Part shown: positions 21,500 to 30,995 of the stretch, in pieces
Layout of the letters: every line of letters starts with the position of its first letter
Position numbering within the stretch: the first letter of the stretch is position 1
Source: Planctomycetaceae bacterium
Lineage (GTDB): Bacteria > Planctomycetota > Phycisphaerae > Phycisphaerales > SM1A02
Direction: 5' to 3'
DNA length: 64,000 bases
Assembly (NCBI GenBank): GCA_027490145.1
Contig: JAIXYQ010000009.1
Coordinates: 185,397-249,396 of the forward strand
The notes under the pieces: model-generated
What the model was told of the DNA's origin: nothing
Databases searched by the model: none
What the model saw: the letters and a program-made list of their open reading frames with translations, nothing else
Translations under genes and position numbers: made by a program

Positions 21500-23152
21500 A
21501 TGCGCATCGCCACACGCTTCGCTCCGAGTCCATCCGGCCACCTTCACGTGGGGGGCGCACGAACCGCGCTCTTCTGCTGGGCCTTCGCGAAGGGCCGTGA
21601 CGGCACCTTCATCCTGCGCATCGAGGACACCGACCAGAAGCGTTCGAGCGATGCCGCGAGCATCGGCTTCGCCAAGGACCTGCACTGGCTCGGGATCCTG
21701 TGGGACGAGGGCCCCCAGTGGCAGGGCGTGGGCGGCGGTCCGCATGGCCCGTACTTCCAGAGCGAACGCCTGGCCATCTACAACCACCATCTGCAGCGCC
21801 TGCTCGATGCCGGGCACGCCTACTACGCGTTCGAGACCGGCGAGGAACTCGATGCGAAGCGCAAGGCCTCGGCTGCGGCCGGCAAGCCGTACCGCTACGA
21901 CCGCGCCGCGCTCGCCCTCCAGCCCGATGAGGTCGCCTCGAAGCTCGCCGCAGGCGTACCGGCGGTGATCCGGTTGAAGTGCCCGGGCCACGACGTGACG
22001 ATCAAGGACGAGGTGCTCGGCGAGGCCACCATTCCCGCCACCGAGATCGACGACTTCGTGATCCGCAAGGCCGACGGCTTCCCCACCTACCACTTCGCGG
22101 TGGTCGTTGACGACGAGCTCATGCAGGTCACGCACGTGCTCCGTGCGCAGGAGCACTTCACGAACACGGCCAAGCACATGCTGCTGCAGGATGCACTCGG
22201 CTTCCGCCGCCCCGCGTATGCGCACCTGCCGATCATCTGCAATCCCGACGGCAGCAAGATGAGCAAGCGCGACAAGGACAAGGCGCTGCGCAAGGCGGTG
22301 GCCGAGCGAAAGCTCACCGAACCACCGACGGGCATCGTCGATCCGGGCGCGTGGGGCGCATGGCTGGGCGACAAGAACGTGCAGCTCGACTTGGAGACCG
22401 GGCAGCGGCTGGCCGATGCGCTGGGCATCACGCTGCCCGAGATCAACGTGGATGACTTCAAGCGATCGGGCTACCTGCCCGAGGTGCTGATCAACTTCCT
22501 CGCGCTCAATGGCTGGAGCCCCGGCAACGACATCGAGAAGTTCGACCTCGAGTTCCTGCGCACGTCGTTCGACCCGCGCCGCGTCGTCAAGACGCCCGCG
22601 AAGTTCGACCGCGTCAAGCTGCTGAGCTTCAACTGCGACGCCATCACGGGCATGCCGCACGAGGAGTTCCTGCGCCGCGCGATCGCGCACGGCCGCTCGT
22701 ACCACCCGGCCTTCATGGACCGCATGGGTGAGCAGGGGATCGCCATGCTCGCCAAGGCCAGCCAAGAGCGCAGCAAGACCCTGGACGACATGTTCCGGGG
22801 CAACCGCTTCTTCGTGGTCGCCGACGACGCGCTCACGTGGGAACGCTCGAAGAACACGGACAAGGCCATGCTCGGCGAAGCGCCCAGCGGGTGTGACCAC
22901 CTGCGTGCGCTGCTGCCGGTGCTCGGCGGCGTGACCGAGTGGACGTCGACGGGGATCGAAGCCGCGGTCAAGCCCTACGCGGAGGCGCACGCTGCCGGAC
23001 AGTTGGGCAAGGCCGCGCAGCCGCTGCGCATTGCCGTGAGCGGCGGCACCGTGAGCCCGCCGATCTTCGACACGCTGGCGATCCTGGGCAAGGCCAGCAC
23101 GCTGCGCCGCATCGAGCGGGCCATCGCGGCATTCACGGCCACGTCGGCCTGA
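21500..23152 (+). CDS. gltX: glutamyl-tRNA synthetase
   Basis: 550 residues. Class I signature PSGHLHVGG near residue 10 and KMSKR (SKMSKRDKDKAL) near residue 255, with the GluRS-specific GGARTALF and RIEDTDQKRS. Charges tRNA-Glu. Start at 21500 (MRIATRFAPSPSGHL); the frame is open upstream to 21437. TACCCT lies nine bases before the ATG. Length is slightly above the usual ~480-500 because of insertions around the KMSKS region. Confidence 0.95.
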   Translation: MRIATRFAPSPSGHLHVGGARTALFCWAFAKGRDGTFILRIEDTDQKRSSDAASIGFAKDLHWLGILWDEGPQWQGVGGGPHGPYFQSERLAIYNHHLQRLLDAGHAYYAFETGEELDAKRKASAAAGKPYRYDRAALALQPDEVASKLAAGVPAVIRLKCPGHDVTIKDEVLGEATIPATEIDDFVIRKADGFPTYHFAVVVDDELMQVTHVLRAQEHFTNTAKHMLLQDALGFRRPAYAHLPIICNPDGSKMSKRDKDKALRKAVAERKLTEPPTGIVDPGAWGAWLGDKNVQLDLETGQRLADALGITLPEINVDDFKRSGYLPEVLINFLALNGWSPGNDIEKFDLEFLRTSFDPRRVVKTPAKFDRVKLLSFNCDAITGMPHEEFLRRAIAHGRSYHPAFMDRMGEQGIAMLAKASQERSKTLDDMFRGNRFFVVADDALTWERSKNTDKAMLGEAPSGCDHLRALLPVLGGVTEWTSTGIEAAVKPYAEAHAAGQLGKAAQPLRIAVSGGTVSPPIFDTLAILGKASTLRRIERAIAAFTATSA

Positions 23153-23221
23153 TCCCGGCTGCCACGCCGCCCCAGCGGGTTCGCCGTGAAGCGCGCCCGG
23201 CTCCCCCGATGGCGCCGTGCA

Positions 23222-24460
23222 TCAGAGCAGCGGCACCAGCCACTGCGCCAAGCCAAGCAGCAGGGCGATGCTGGCCACGTCGGTGACGGTGGTCAGCGCG
23301 ATGTGGCTCGTCAAGGCTGGGTCGAAGCCGAACTTCTTCAGGATCCACGGCGTGGCCGTGCCGCACAGCCCCGCGATGATGCTGGCTACGAGCGTGGCGA
23401 TCGCCGTCGCCACGGCAAGGGCCATCGGCTCGGGCTGCTGCTTGACGACGACGGCCACGTACATGCCGATGCCGGCGATGGGACCGCAGACCAGGCCTTG
23501 GAGCAGGCCGACCATGAACTCCTTGGCCAGCGCGGATTGCAGCCGGATGGTCTTGATGTCGGCGAAGGTCATGGCGCGCACCATCACGGCGAGCGCCTGC
23601 TCACCGGCATTGATGGTCTGGCCCACCAGGACCGTCAGGAACGAGGCCAGCAGCACGAACTCCTTCAGCGTGCCCTCGAAGAGCACCACGATCGCCGCAG
23701 GCAGGAAGCAGGTCCCGAGATTGAGGACCAGCCACGGCAGGCGCTTGACGAGCGATTCCCTGACCGGCGTGCTCAGGCGTTCGTCGCGGTCGACCCCGAC
23801 GCTCTCGCCGCCGCGCTCGCCGAGTTCGAGGCTCGCCTCGCGGAACAGCACATCTGCCCGCAGCGTGCCCACGAAGCGTGAGCGGTCATCAAGCACCGCG
23901 TACTCGAGCACGCGCTCGGAGAGCGCGAGGCGGTACACGTCGAACAGCGCGTCGGTCGCCTTCACCAGCGGCACCGTGGCGTGCATGACGCTGGCCATCG
24001 TCGCAGCGTGGGCATGCGTGACCAGGTCCTGCATGCGGACCCACCCCAGGAGCGTTCCGCCTTGCTCCACGACCCAGACTACGAAGACGTTCGAGGACGC
24101 ATCCATGGCGCCGACCTTCTCGATCGTGGCTGCCACGGTGTCGTCCGGGCGCGCGCTGATGCGGGGTGAGTACATGACGCGCCCCACGCTCCGCTCCGGA
24201 AAGATCCGGGCATTCGCGAGCCGGAACACCACGCGGGGATCCATGGCCTCCAGCACCTCGAGTTGCTGGGCCTCATCCAGATGGTCGTACAGACGGATCG
24301 CGGCGCCGCTGTTGAGCGCATCGAGCACGCGGGCCACGGCAGCAGAGTCAAAGCCGCCGATCTCCGCCAGCAGGGCGTCGGGCCCTTGGGAGAACAGGAT
24401 CGTGCCCAAGCGCTCGGACTCGGTCGGTGGGCGGGTGGAGGCGTGGTTGCCGGCGTGCAT
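23222..24460 (-). CDS. mgtE: MgtE-family magnesium transporter
   Basis: 412 residues: superhelical MgtE N domain (DALLAEIGGFDSAAVARVLDAL...), a CBS-domain pair (GRVMYSP...VGTLRADVLF), then about five membrane helices with PWLVLNLGTCFLPAAIVVLFE and the Asp/Gly-rich pore region (FDPALTSHIALTTVTDV). Mg2+-gated Mg2+ channel. AACACT lies about nine bases before the ATG. It runs divergently from tRNA-Val. Confidence 0.93.
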   Translation of the reverse strand: MHAGNHASTRPPTESERLGTILFSQGPDALLAEIGGFDSAAVARVLDALNSGAAIRLYDHLDEAQQLEVLEAMDPRVVFRLANARIFPERSVGRVMYSPRISARPDDTVAATIEKVGAMDASSNVFVVWVVEQGGTLLGWVRMQDLVTHAHAATMASVMHATVPLVKATDALFDVYRLALSERVLEYAVLDDRSRFVGTLRADVLFREASLELGERGGESVGVDRDERLSTPVRESLVKRLPWLVLNLGTCFLPAAIVVLFEGTLKEFVLLASFLTVLVGQTINAGEQALAVMVRAMTFADIKTIRLQSALAKEFMVGLLQGLVCGPIAGIGMYVAVVVKQQPEPMALAVATAIATLVASIIAGLCGTATPWILKKFGFDPALTSHIALTTVTDVASIALLLGLAQWLVPLL

Positions 24461-24507
24461 CGCGGGGGGAGTGTTATCCGATCAATGAAGGATCAGGGAG
24501 CGTTCGG

Positions 24508-24535
24508 TTGCATGACGCAGGGCCTGCGCTACACT
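24508..24535 (+). promoter_or_regulatory. sigma-70 promoter of tRNA-Val
   Basis: TTGCAT (24508-24513), 16-base spacer, TACACT (24530-24535), 20 bases before the mature tRNA 5' end. Confidence 0.65.
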
Positions 24536-24555
24536 CCGGGTCCCGAAAGGGTCAC

Positions 24556-24629
24556 GGACCATTGGCGCAGTTGGCTAGCGCGTCTCCATGACACGGAGAA
24601 GGTCACAGGTTCAAGTCCTGTATGGTCCA
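24556..24629 (+). tRNA. tRNA-Val (anticodon GAC)
   Basis: 74 bases. Acceptor GGACCAT pairs with ATGGTCC (24622-24628), discriminator A. The anticodon stem TCTCC/GGAGA encloses the loop ATGACAC, so the anticodon is GAC (Val). T-arm contains GGTTCAAGTCC. CCA is not encoded. Confidence 0.93.
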
Positions 24630-24637
24630 TTCCACAG

Positions 24638-24661
24638 CGCCCTCGGCTCCCGCCGGGGGCG
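24638..24661 (+). terminator. intrinsic terminator after tRNA-Val
   Basis: Nine-pair stem (CGCCCTCGG with CCGGGGGCG, one G-T pair), six-base loop, followed by TCTTGCTT. Confidence 0.6.
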
Positions 24662-24686
24662 TCTTGCTTCGTCTCCGGAGGACCAC

Positions 24687-24959
24687 ATGAGCCACAGCCA
24701 CGAAAACACCCTCGCGCAGCTCTTCTCGCATCCCACGTCGCACAACATCCACTGGCGGGACATCGTGCACATGTTCGAGGGCCTGGGCGCCACCTGCGAT
24801 GAAACCAAGAAGGACCACCTGAAGGTCAAGCTCAACGGGCATGAGATGAGCTTCCCGATCCCGCACACCAGCGGCCAGACCCTGCAGGACAACCACGAGA
24901 TTGCCGAGATTCGACGCTTCCTGAAGTCGTGCGGCTGCGCTCCCGCCGGGACCCACTGA
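24687..24959 (+). CDS. small conserved protein, possibly HicA/dsRBD-like fold
   Basis: 90 residues starting MSHSHENTLAQLFSHPTSHN. GGAGG lies six bases before the ATG, so expression is likely. The core (IHWRDIVHMFEGLGATCDET...DHLKVKLNGHEMSFPIPH...EIAEIRRFLKSCG) has the alpha-beta-beta-beta-alpha order of the HicA fold, and similar short proteins occur widely in high-GC bacteria. No HicB lies next to it. Function unknown; a toxin role is only one possibility. Confidence 0.6.
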   Translation: MSHSHENTLAQLFSHPTSHNIHWRDIVHMFEGLGATCDETKKDHLKVKLNGHEMSFPIPHTSGQTLQDNHEIAEIRRFLKSCGCAPAGTH

Positions 24960-25235
24960 GCCACCGCTGGGTGCGGTCGCGCCCCTTGGCGCCCCGCACC
25001 AACCGGATACCCCGGCACGCGCCCAGCGATTCGAGCCTCAGCGCAGCCCCCAAACTTCCAGATTCCGGCCAACTTGGGGCAGCTGGTGGGCGTTCCGTAT
25101 GTCATGGTTCCCCGACTCCTGCTCTCGCAGGGGCGGTTATCATTCAAGCATCGCGCAGGATCTGGACCGTTGGTCCGGGGGCGCGGGTCCGTGATGTGAG
25201 GTCTCGCACGATTCATGGTTCAGACAAGGCACTGC

Positions 25236-27611
25236 ATGCCCGCTCATCGATCCATCGTCCGTTGTGTGTCCGCACTGGCAGCCTTGGCGCTGTCCTGCGC
25301 ACACGTCCCCACGGCCTCGGCTGCGGGCGGCGGTTGCATTGATGCGGTGGTCCCCAGTTCGCTGGAGTTCTCCGGCCTCGGTGGCCGAGGCGAGATCGAA
25401 GTGCAGGGGGCTGATGGCTGCGCGTGGACCGCAGAGACCGCCTCGGACTGGATCTTCCTCGATCGATCCAGCGGCGTCGCTGGGCAGGTGCTTCCCTTCC
25501 GCGTCCAGCCGCTGCCCAACGGTGTCACCACCCGCAAGGGCGGTTTCAAGGTGAACGACATCCCGTTCTCCATCGTGCAGACCGTGCCAGGTCCGCCCGA
25601 GACCGAGGCGCTGCGACTCTTCGGTGACGTCACGTTCAACTCGCGCGACCTGCAGCGTCAGTACTCGTCCGTCGCCGCCGGCACGCAATTCACCCTGGCC
25701 GTGACCAACAACCCCGGTGGGACCGCTCCCGACGTGGGTCGTGTGATCGGCTTCGGCCGATCGCAGTACAACCAGTGCGTGCTGCCGGGGCAGAACGAGG
25801 GCTTCGCGCAGGTCAGCGCGGGCGAGACCCACGCGATGGCACTCACCAACGGCAATGGCCTGGGCACCGAAGGCATGGTCGTCTGCTGGGGCGATGCCAG
25901 CGGCGGCAAGTGCGAGGTGCCTGCCGACCTGGGCATCTGCCGGGCGATCAGTGCCGGCTCGACGTTTTCGATGGCACTCACCGCCGCGGGCACCGTGCGC
26001 TGCTGGGGGCTCAACAACTTCGGCCAGTGCAACGTGCCGGGGACCAACGGCACGCCGCCGTTCCCGCCTGGGTTCATCCTCGCGATCGCCGCGGGCGAGT
26101 CGCACGGCATGGCGCTGATCTCGCAGGCAGCGGACCGACCGAGCAATGCCGTGGTGCATGTGTGGGGCAGCGATCAGTTCGGGCAGATCACCCGCGAGCC
26201 AGCGGGCCTGTCGGGAGTGGTCCAGATCGCAGCCGGCGCGAACCACTGCGTGGCGCGGAAGGCCGATGGATCCGTCGTGTGCTGGGGCCGCATCAACGAA
26301 GGCCAGTGCACCGTGCCGCCTGGCTTGATCGCACGGCAGATCGATGCACGCGCCAACTACACGCTCGCGGTCGCCGATGGAGCCAGCATCCGCACGTGGG
26401 GGGCGGCGCCACCCGGATTCTCCCCGCAGCAGCAAGCGTTCCTTGGTTCGGTGGGCATTCAGGTCGCACGTGCCGGCGCGGACCACATCGCGGTCCTGAC
26501 CGACGTCACCAGCACGCTGGTCCTGGCTGGCCGCAACGAGTACTTCCAGTGCAACGGCGAAGTGCTCATCGATCGCATCGCCGGGATCACGTCAGGCCGA
26601 TTCTCCTTTGCCGCTTGGAACGACATCGGTCGATTCCAGGTGTTCTGCACCGAGCAGGGCGCGGCGACGTACGGTGTCTGCAGCATCCCCAGCAGCCTGG
26701 ATCGCGTGCAGATGATCGCGCTGGGGCAGGAGCATGCGGTGGCCATCGAGCGCAACACCCGAAGCGTGGTCTGCTGGGGCGACAACTCCGAGCTGCAGTG
26801 CGCGCTTCCATCCGGCCTCCAGCCGGCCTACCTCATCGCCGCCGGCGAGGCCCACTCGGCAAGCATCGCCAACGGAAGCGGTGCTGCGCTCCGCTGCTGG
26901 GGCAGGAACCTGTTCGGACAGTGCAACGTGCCTGCGCTTGGCGGTCGCCCCGTCAAGGTCTCCTGCGGCCGCAACCATACGCTGGCCATCGTGCATGATC
27001 AGCAGGGGCGCGCCTCGGTGCGCGGCTGGGGCAGCTGGGGCGGTGCCGGACAGCAGCAGCTGGCCGTCTCCATCGAGCCATCGCTCATCCACCAACCACT
27101 CGGCAGCGACAGTGAACCCGTCGAGATCTCAGGCGGCGGCCTGCATTCGATGGCGCTCCTGAAGGACGGCACGGTCGTGTGCTGGGGCGTGCCTGGCAGC
27201 GGGCAAACCCGCACGCCCGGCAACGCCGGCCACTGCAGGGCCATCGCCGCGGGCGGCCTGCACAGTGTGGCCATCACGACCAGCGATCGCGTGGCTGCCT
27301 GGGGCAGCGACGTGGTCAATCAGGTCTCGGGGCCAGAGACCCTCGCGCAGGTCCCGGCCGTGGCGGCGGGCGACAACCGCACCTTGGTCTACGTGGACAC
27401 GGCGTTGCCCCTTCCCAACGACATTGATGGCGACGGCTGCACCAATGGCGCCGACCTGGGCATCCTGCTTTCGGCATGGGGCACCGACGGCCTGATCCCG
27501 GACACGGATCCCCAGCAGAACGCCGACTTGAACGGCGATGGCGTCGTCAACGGCGCCGACCTCGGCCTGCTGCTCGAGGACTGGTACGCGAACATCGACT
27601 GTGGTGGGTGA
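25236..27611 (+). CDS. secreted RCC1-repeat beta-propeller protein with BACON-like and dockerin-like domains
   Basis: 791 residues. Signal peptide at 1-30 (SIVRCVSALAALALSCAHV...ASA). A BACON-like Ig domain follows (VVPSSLEFSGLGGRGEIEV...CAWTAETASDWIFLD). Residues ~140-720 hold more than ten RCC1-type repeats with the recurring pattern GxxHxxAL...GxVxCWGxxxxGQCxVP. Two EF-hand/dockerin-like repeats end the protein (DIDGDGCTNGADLGILLSAWG; DLNGDGVVNGADLGLLL). Exported, probably cell-surface or extracellular. The ATG at 25236 has AAGG upstream; an earlier ATG at 25215 is possible. Binding partner unknown. Confidence 0.85.
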   Translation: MPAHRSIVRCVSALAALALSCAHVPTASAAGGGCIDAVVPSSLEFSGLGGRGEIEVQGADGCAWTAETASDWIFLDRSSGVAGQVLPFRVQPLPNGVTTRKGGFKVNDIPFSIVQTVPGPPETEALRLFGDVTFNSRDLQRQYSSVAAGTQFTLAVTNNPGGTAPDVGRVIGFGRSQYNQCVLPGQNEGFAQVSAGETHAMALTNGNGLGTEGMVVCWGDASGGKCEVPADLGICRAISAGSTFSMALTAAGTVRCWGLNNFGQCNVPGTNGTPPFPPGFILAIAAGESHGMALISQAADRPSNAVVHVWGSDQFGQITREPAGLSGVVQIAAGANHCVARKADGSVVCWGRINEGQCTVPPGLIARQIDARANYTLAVADGASIRTWGAAPPGFSPQQQAFLGSVGIQVARAGADHIAVLTDVTSTLVLAGRNEYFQCNGEVLIDRIAGITSGRFSFAAWNDIGRFQVFCTEQGAATYGVCSIPSSLDRVQMIALGQEHAVAIERNTRSVVCWGDNSELQCALPSGLQPAYLIAAGEAHSASIANGSGAALRCWGRNLFGQCNVPALGGRPVKVSCGRNHTLAIVHDQQGRASVRGWGSWGGAGQQQLAVSIEPSLIHQPLGSDSEPVEISGGGLHSMALLKDGTVVCWGVPGSGQTRTPGNAGHCRAIAAGGLHSVAITTSDRVAAWGSDVVNQVSGPETLAQVPAVAAGDNRTLVYVDTALPLPNDIDGDGCTNGADLGILLSAWGTDGLIPDTDPQQNADLNGDGVVNGADLGLLLEDWYANIDCGG

Positions 27612-28166
27612 GAGGCGAGACGACAGCTGCCGAGGGCGCTTCTTCGAGCCCCCGGCAACAACGTATCGATGGATGTGCCACCGCGCCTGCAGGATGACCT
27701 CCATCGACGCACCGCATCATGTCCGCGCACCGATCATTGGACTGCCCGGAACCATCAGGCCTCGCACGCGATGCAAGACGCACTTCGCCAACAGCCGTCA
27801 CTGCCTTGATCGCGGCAGGGCCCGAAACCCACGATCAACGTTCGAACCAGCAGTCGAAGAATGATGTTCGGAGATTCCGCATCTTCATTTGCTCGAAGCG
27901 CCGGCTTGATTGAACACCGATGAGTTCTTCGCTTCACGCAAACTCATCGCGCGGCTCGCCTTGCAGTTGTTCAATCGCGAATTCCGGATCGAACTGATTG
28001 AATCATGGATTCTTCGGCGATGCGACTGCGCCCTTCGGTCATTCGTTTTTGTTCCAACCTTTGTTGTGTTTTGTATTGCGGCACTCCAGCGCGCCACCTA
28101 CAACGCCGCGCATGCCTGACGAATCCGCTCGTCGCGGATCCGCCCGGCAATCCAGGAGAATCCGAC
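27612..28166. other. intergenic region between two secreted-protein genes
   Basis: 555 bases. No convincing gene. An imperfect GC hairpin just after the upstream stop (TGCCG at 27628-27632 with CGGCA at 27653-27657) may be a weak terminator. 27840-28090 is clearly more A/T-rich than its surroundings and probably carries the promoter of the next gene, but I cannot fix a -35/-10 pair. Confidence 0.4.
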
Positions 28167-29981
28167 ATGGATTACGCACGCCATCGATTCCTCGCCGCAG
28201 CCACGTTGCTGGGCATCTCGCAGTTCGCACACGCCGTTTCCGGCACATCGTGGACGACCGTCGTCAACAACGGCCAGTTGATGCCCAATTCGAATAAGCT
28301 CTTCAACAGCTACAACCAGCCGTCGATCGATCCGTCGGGGCTGGTGGTCTTCCGGGCGCGGAGCAAGGGACCGAGCCAGCCCGTACGTGGGATCTACACA
28401 CGCGACATGGGCGTTCCCGCCGCACCAATCTCGGTGGTCGCTGCCGTCGGTGCAGAAGTGCCCCAACCCAACAACACGCCCTCTGGGGGCGGCGGATCCG
28501 GCTTGGCGGCCTTCAATGAGTTCCCGTCGTTCCCGCGCATCGACGTCGGCTCGCGCATGATCGCCACCCGTGCGCAGACCCAGCCCACGTGGACGTACCT
28601 ACTGCCTGATGGCTCCGAGAGCCGCGTTGGGACCGCAGGCGTCTACGCAACCGTCGATGGTGCTTTGAACACGGCCACCTGCCTCCTCGGCAACGTGCGC
28701 GATGCAGCGACCGGCGAGCTGGTCTTCCCGTGGTGGCAAGTCCCCGGCACGGCCGTGGGCACACGCTTCGACCAGTTTCCGGGCGCAGCCTCCCCTTGCG
28801 ATGCGGAGTTCGTGGTCTTCAAGGGCAACTGGACCGACGTCGCCGCAGCGACGGGCCGCACTGGGGTGTACTACCGCAGCACGACGGCCGCGGGTGGCGT
28901 GGCACCCGTGGTTCGGATTGCCGACTCACTCATGCCGATCCCTGGACAGGCGGGCTTGAACAAGGTGCCGTTCGGCAGCACGGCGCCACCGAGCGCAGCC
29001 TTCGGTCATGCCGTCTTCCTGGGCCTCGACAGCGAGGAGTCGCCCACGATGGGCGGCATCTACTTGGCTGCACTGATGCCTGACCCGCCGCTCGCGCCGG
29101 TCGCTCTGCTTGGCGACCAGGTACCAGGCGAGTCAGCAGGCACGGTGTTCAATCGCATGGGCGAAGCGCTCTCCTTCGATGGCCGATGGGTCGGATTCTG
29201 GGCGGCATGGGGCACTGAAACCCGATCGATCACGCTGCAGTGCCCAACGGACGGACAGGAGGACATCCTTCAGTACTGCACCGAGCACTATCCCGAGGGA
29301 TTCATGGTCGATGTCCCTGTGCATCAGGGTTTCTTCGTGGCCGACATCCAGACTGGCGTGGTGCACACCCTGGCCAAGACCGGAGCCGGGATCGACGACA
29401 TGATGTACTGGAACTTTTCAGGCAGACCCCCGGCCAGCGGCAGCGGCGATGAGGGCGGTGAGCAGGAACCGCCGCGTTGGCGCTCGGCCACGTTCGTCGC
29501 GATCAACGGGCTTGGTTCGACCAACGTCCAAGCCGTGTTCAAGGCACGAGCAGCGGGCGATGACCTCCTGTTCCAGGTGACGGGACTCGATGGCGTGGCC
29601 AGTCCGCTGGCCGGCACCGGCACACCCGGCGTAGACATCGATTCTCAGGCGCCAGCTGGTTCGCAGGTCATCTCGATCGGCATCGAACGCGATGCACTGC
29701 GCAACGGCATGCTGGCCATGACCGCAAGCATGCTTGATGAAGTCAGCGGTGAATCGTGGGCTGGCGTCTACGTTTCGCCAGTGAGGGCCAATCCCGGCTG
29801 CGCGGCTGATCTTGATGGCGACGGCAGTGTGACGGGATCCGACCTCGGCCTGATGCTTGCCCAGCTCGGATGCTGGGGAGCCTGCATCGCGGATCTCGAC
29901 GGCGACGGCTCGGTGGGCGGGCTGGACCTTGGAATCATGCTGGCAGGGTGGGGGCCGTGCTCGGGCGGCAGTGGCCAGTAA
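28167..29981 (+). CDS. secreted planctomycete-type protein with C-terminal dockerin-like repeats
   Basis: 604 residues. Signal peptide MDYARHRFLAAATLLGISQF...AHA. The body looks like a beta-rich exported domain with repeated phrases such as QPSIDPSGLVVFRARSKG and DGRWVGFWAAWG, the style of the planctomycete choice-of-report beta-propeller proteins. No enzyme motif is seen. Two Ca-binding-like repeats end it (DLDGDGSVTGSDLGLMLAQLG; DLDGDGSVGGLDLGIMLAGWG). Start at 28167 is supported by AGGAG about ten bases upstream; the frame is open to 28005. Function unknown. Confidence 0.75.
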   Translation: MDYARHRFLAAATLLGISQFAHAVSGTSWTTVVNNGQLMPNSNKLFNSYNQPSIDPSGLVVFRARSKGPSQPVRGIYTRDMGVPAAPISVVAAVGAEVPQPNNTPSGGGGSGLAAFNEFPSFPRIDVGSRMIATRAQTQPTWTYLLPDGSESRVGTAGVYATVDGALNTATCLLGNVRDAATGELVFPWWQVPGTAVGTRFDQFPGAASPCDAEFVVFKGNWTDVAAATGRTGVYYRSTTAAGGVAPVVRIADSLMPIPGQAGLNKVPFGSTAPPSAAFGHAVFLGLDSEESPTMGGIYLAALMPDPPLAPVALLGDQVPGESAGTVFNRMGEALSFDGRWVGFWAAWGTETRSITLQCPTDGQEDILQYCTEHYPEGFMVDVPVHQGFFVADIQTGVVHTLAKTGAGIDDMMYWNFSGRPPASGSGDEGGEQEPPRWRSATFVAINGLGSTNVQAVFKARAAGDDLLFQVTGLDGVASPLAGTGTPGVDIDSQAPAGSQVISIGIERDALRNGMLAMTASMLDEVSGESWAGVYVSPVRANPGCAADLDGDGSVTGSDLGLMLAQLGCWGACIADLDGDGSVGGLDLGIMLAGWGPCSGGSGQ

Positions 29982-30022
29982 GGTGGCTTCCATCGGTCCC
30001 TGAAGAGACCCGTTGATCACGG

Positions 30023-30057
30023 AATCCCGGCACGGCCCTGATGGTCGTGCCGGGATT
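30023..30057 (+). terminator. terminator between convergent genes
   Basis: Perfect 12-bp stem (AATCCCGGCACG with CGTGCCGGGATT), 11-base loop, then GTCTTTGG. It serves the plus-strand gene ending at 29981 and may also act on the convergent transferase gene. Confidence 0.7.
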
Positions 30058-30079
30058 GTCTTTGGCCAGGCCCGATGAC

Positions 30080-30820
30080 TCAGCCGCCGAGCGCCGCCGG
30101 GGAGGGAGAACCCCACCGCCCATCGACCAGCACCTCATGCGGGTGGTAGTTCGCCTTGTAGGCCATGGTGGGGGCGTCGGCGATCCAGTAGCCCAGGTAG
30201 GACCAGCGCAATCCGAGTCGGCGGGCCAGGTCGATCTCGGCCAGGACGGAGTACACGCCCAGGCTGCGCGCTGCGTGCGCCGGATCGAAGAAGTGGTAGA
30301 CCGATGACAGTCCGTCCGGGCAGGCATCGACGATGCTGATGGCGACCGTCCGGTCGCCCAGCAGGTAACGCAGCTCAACGGTATCGACCGCGCTCTCGTA
30401 GAGCGACTCGCGGAACGAGTCGTAGGTCGTGGTCGCAGCCGAATCCGGGTGCTGTGCCGCGAGGTAGCGCTGGTAGAGCTCGAACGACTCGCGCGAACAC
30501 TCGAGCGGGCCGACTGCAAGCCTGACGTCGGCGTTGCGGCGCGTCACGCGACGCTGGCTCTTGCTCGGCATGAAGCCGTCGACAGGGATCCGGATCGGTA
30601 TGCACGCCCTGCATGCCGCGCAGTCGGGCGCGTAGAAGATGTCGCCCGTGCGTCGCATGCCGCGGTCCATCAACTGCTGGTAGTCGGCAGGGGGGACGCG
30701 GCCCGCGCGGAAGGCCCGTTCACGCGCCGTACGCCCCGGCACGTACTGGCATGGATGCTCTCCCATCATCGGCAGCGGCACCGGCAGCAGGGGCAGGATG
30801 CTCGGCTCGATGGGGGGCAT
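30080..30820 (-). CDS. bpt: aspartate/glutamate leucyltransferase (ATE/Bpt family)
   Basis: 246 residues. N-terminal part has HPCQYVPGRTARERAF and the CAACRACIPIRIPV cysteine cluster; the C-terminal GNAT-like half has YHFFDP, LGVYSVLAEIDLARRLGL and YLGYWIADAPTMAYKANYHP. This is the layout of bacterial aminoacyl-tRNA-protein transferases of the N-degron pathway, which tag proteins for ClpAP/ClpS. Whether it transfers Leu or Arg cannot be told by eye. Confidence 0.88.
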   Translation of the reverse strand: MPPIEPSILPLLPVPLPMMGEHPCQYVPGRTARERAFRAGRVPPADYQQLMDRGMRRTGDIFYAPDCAACRACIPIRIPVDGFMPSKSQRRVTRRNADVRLAVGPLECSRESFELYQRYLAAQHPDSAATTTYDSFRESLYESAVDTVELRYLLGDRTVAISIVDACPDGLSSVYHFFDPAHAARSLGVYSVLAEIDLARRLGLRWSYLGYWIADAPTMAYKANYHPHEVLVDGRWGSPSPAALGG

Positions 30821-30995
30821 GGGGGGGGAGCGTGTGATAGCGGATGGCTTCCACGGCGGCGGAAGGCCTCTCCGGAACGCTCAAGAACATTTCTTCGCTT
30901 TTCGCTTGAAGCCCTTCGGCCGATCCCTATCGTGACCACCTCGCGCAAGGAGGCGCACGGGATGAGCAAGGACACGCAGGGGAGCCACGATGCCC

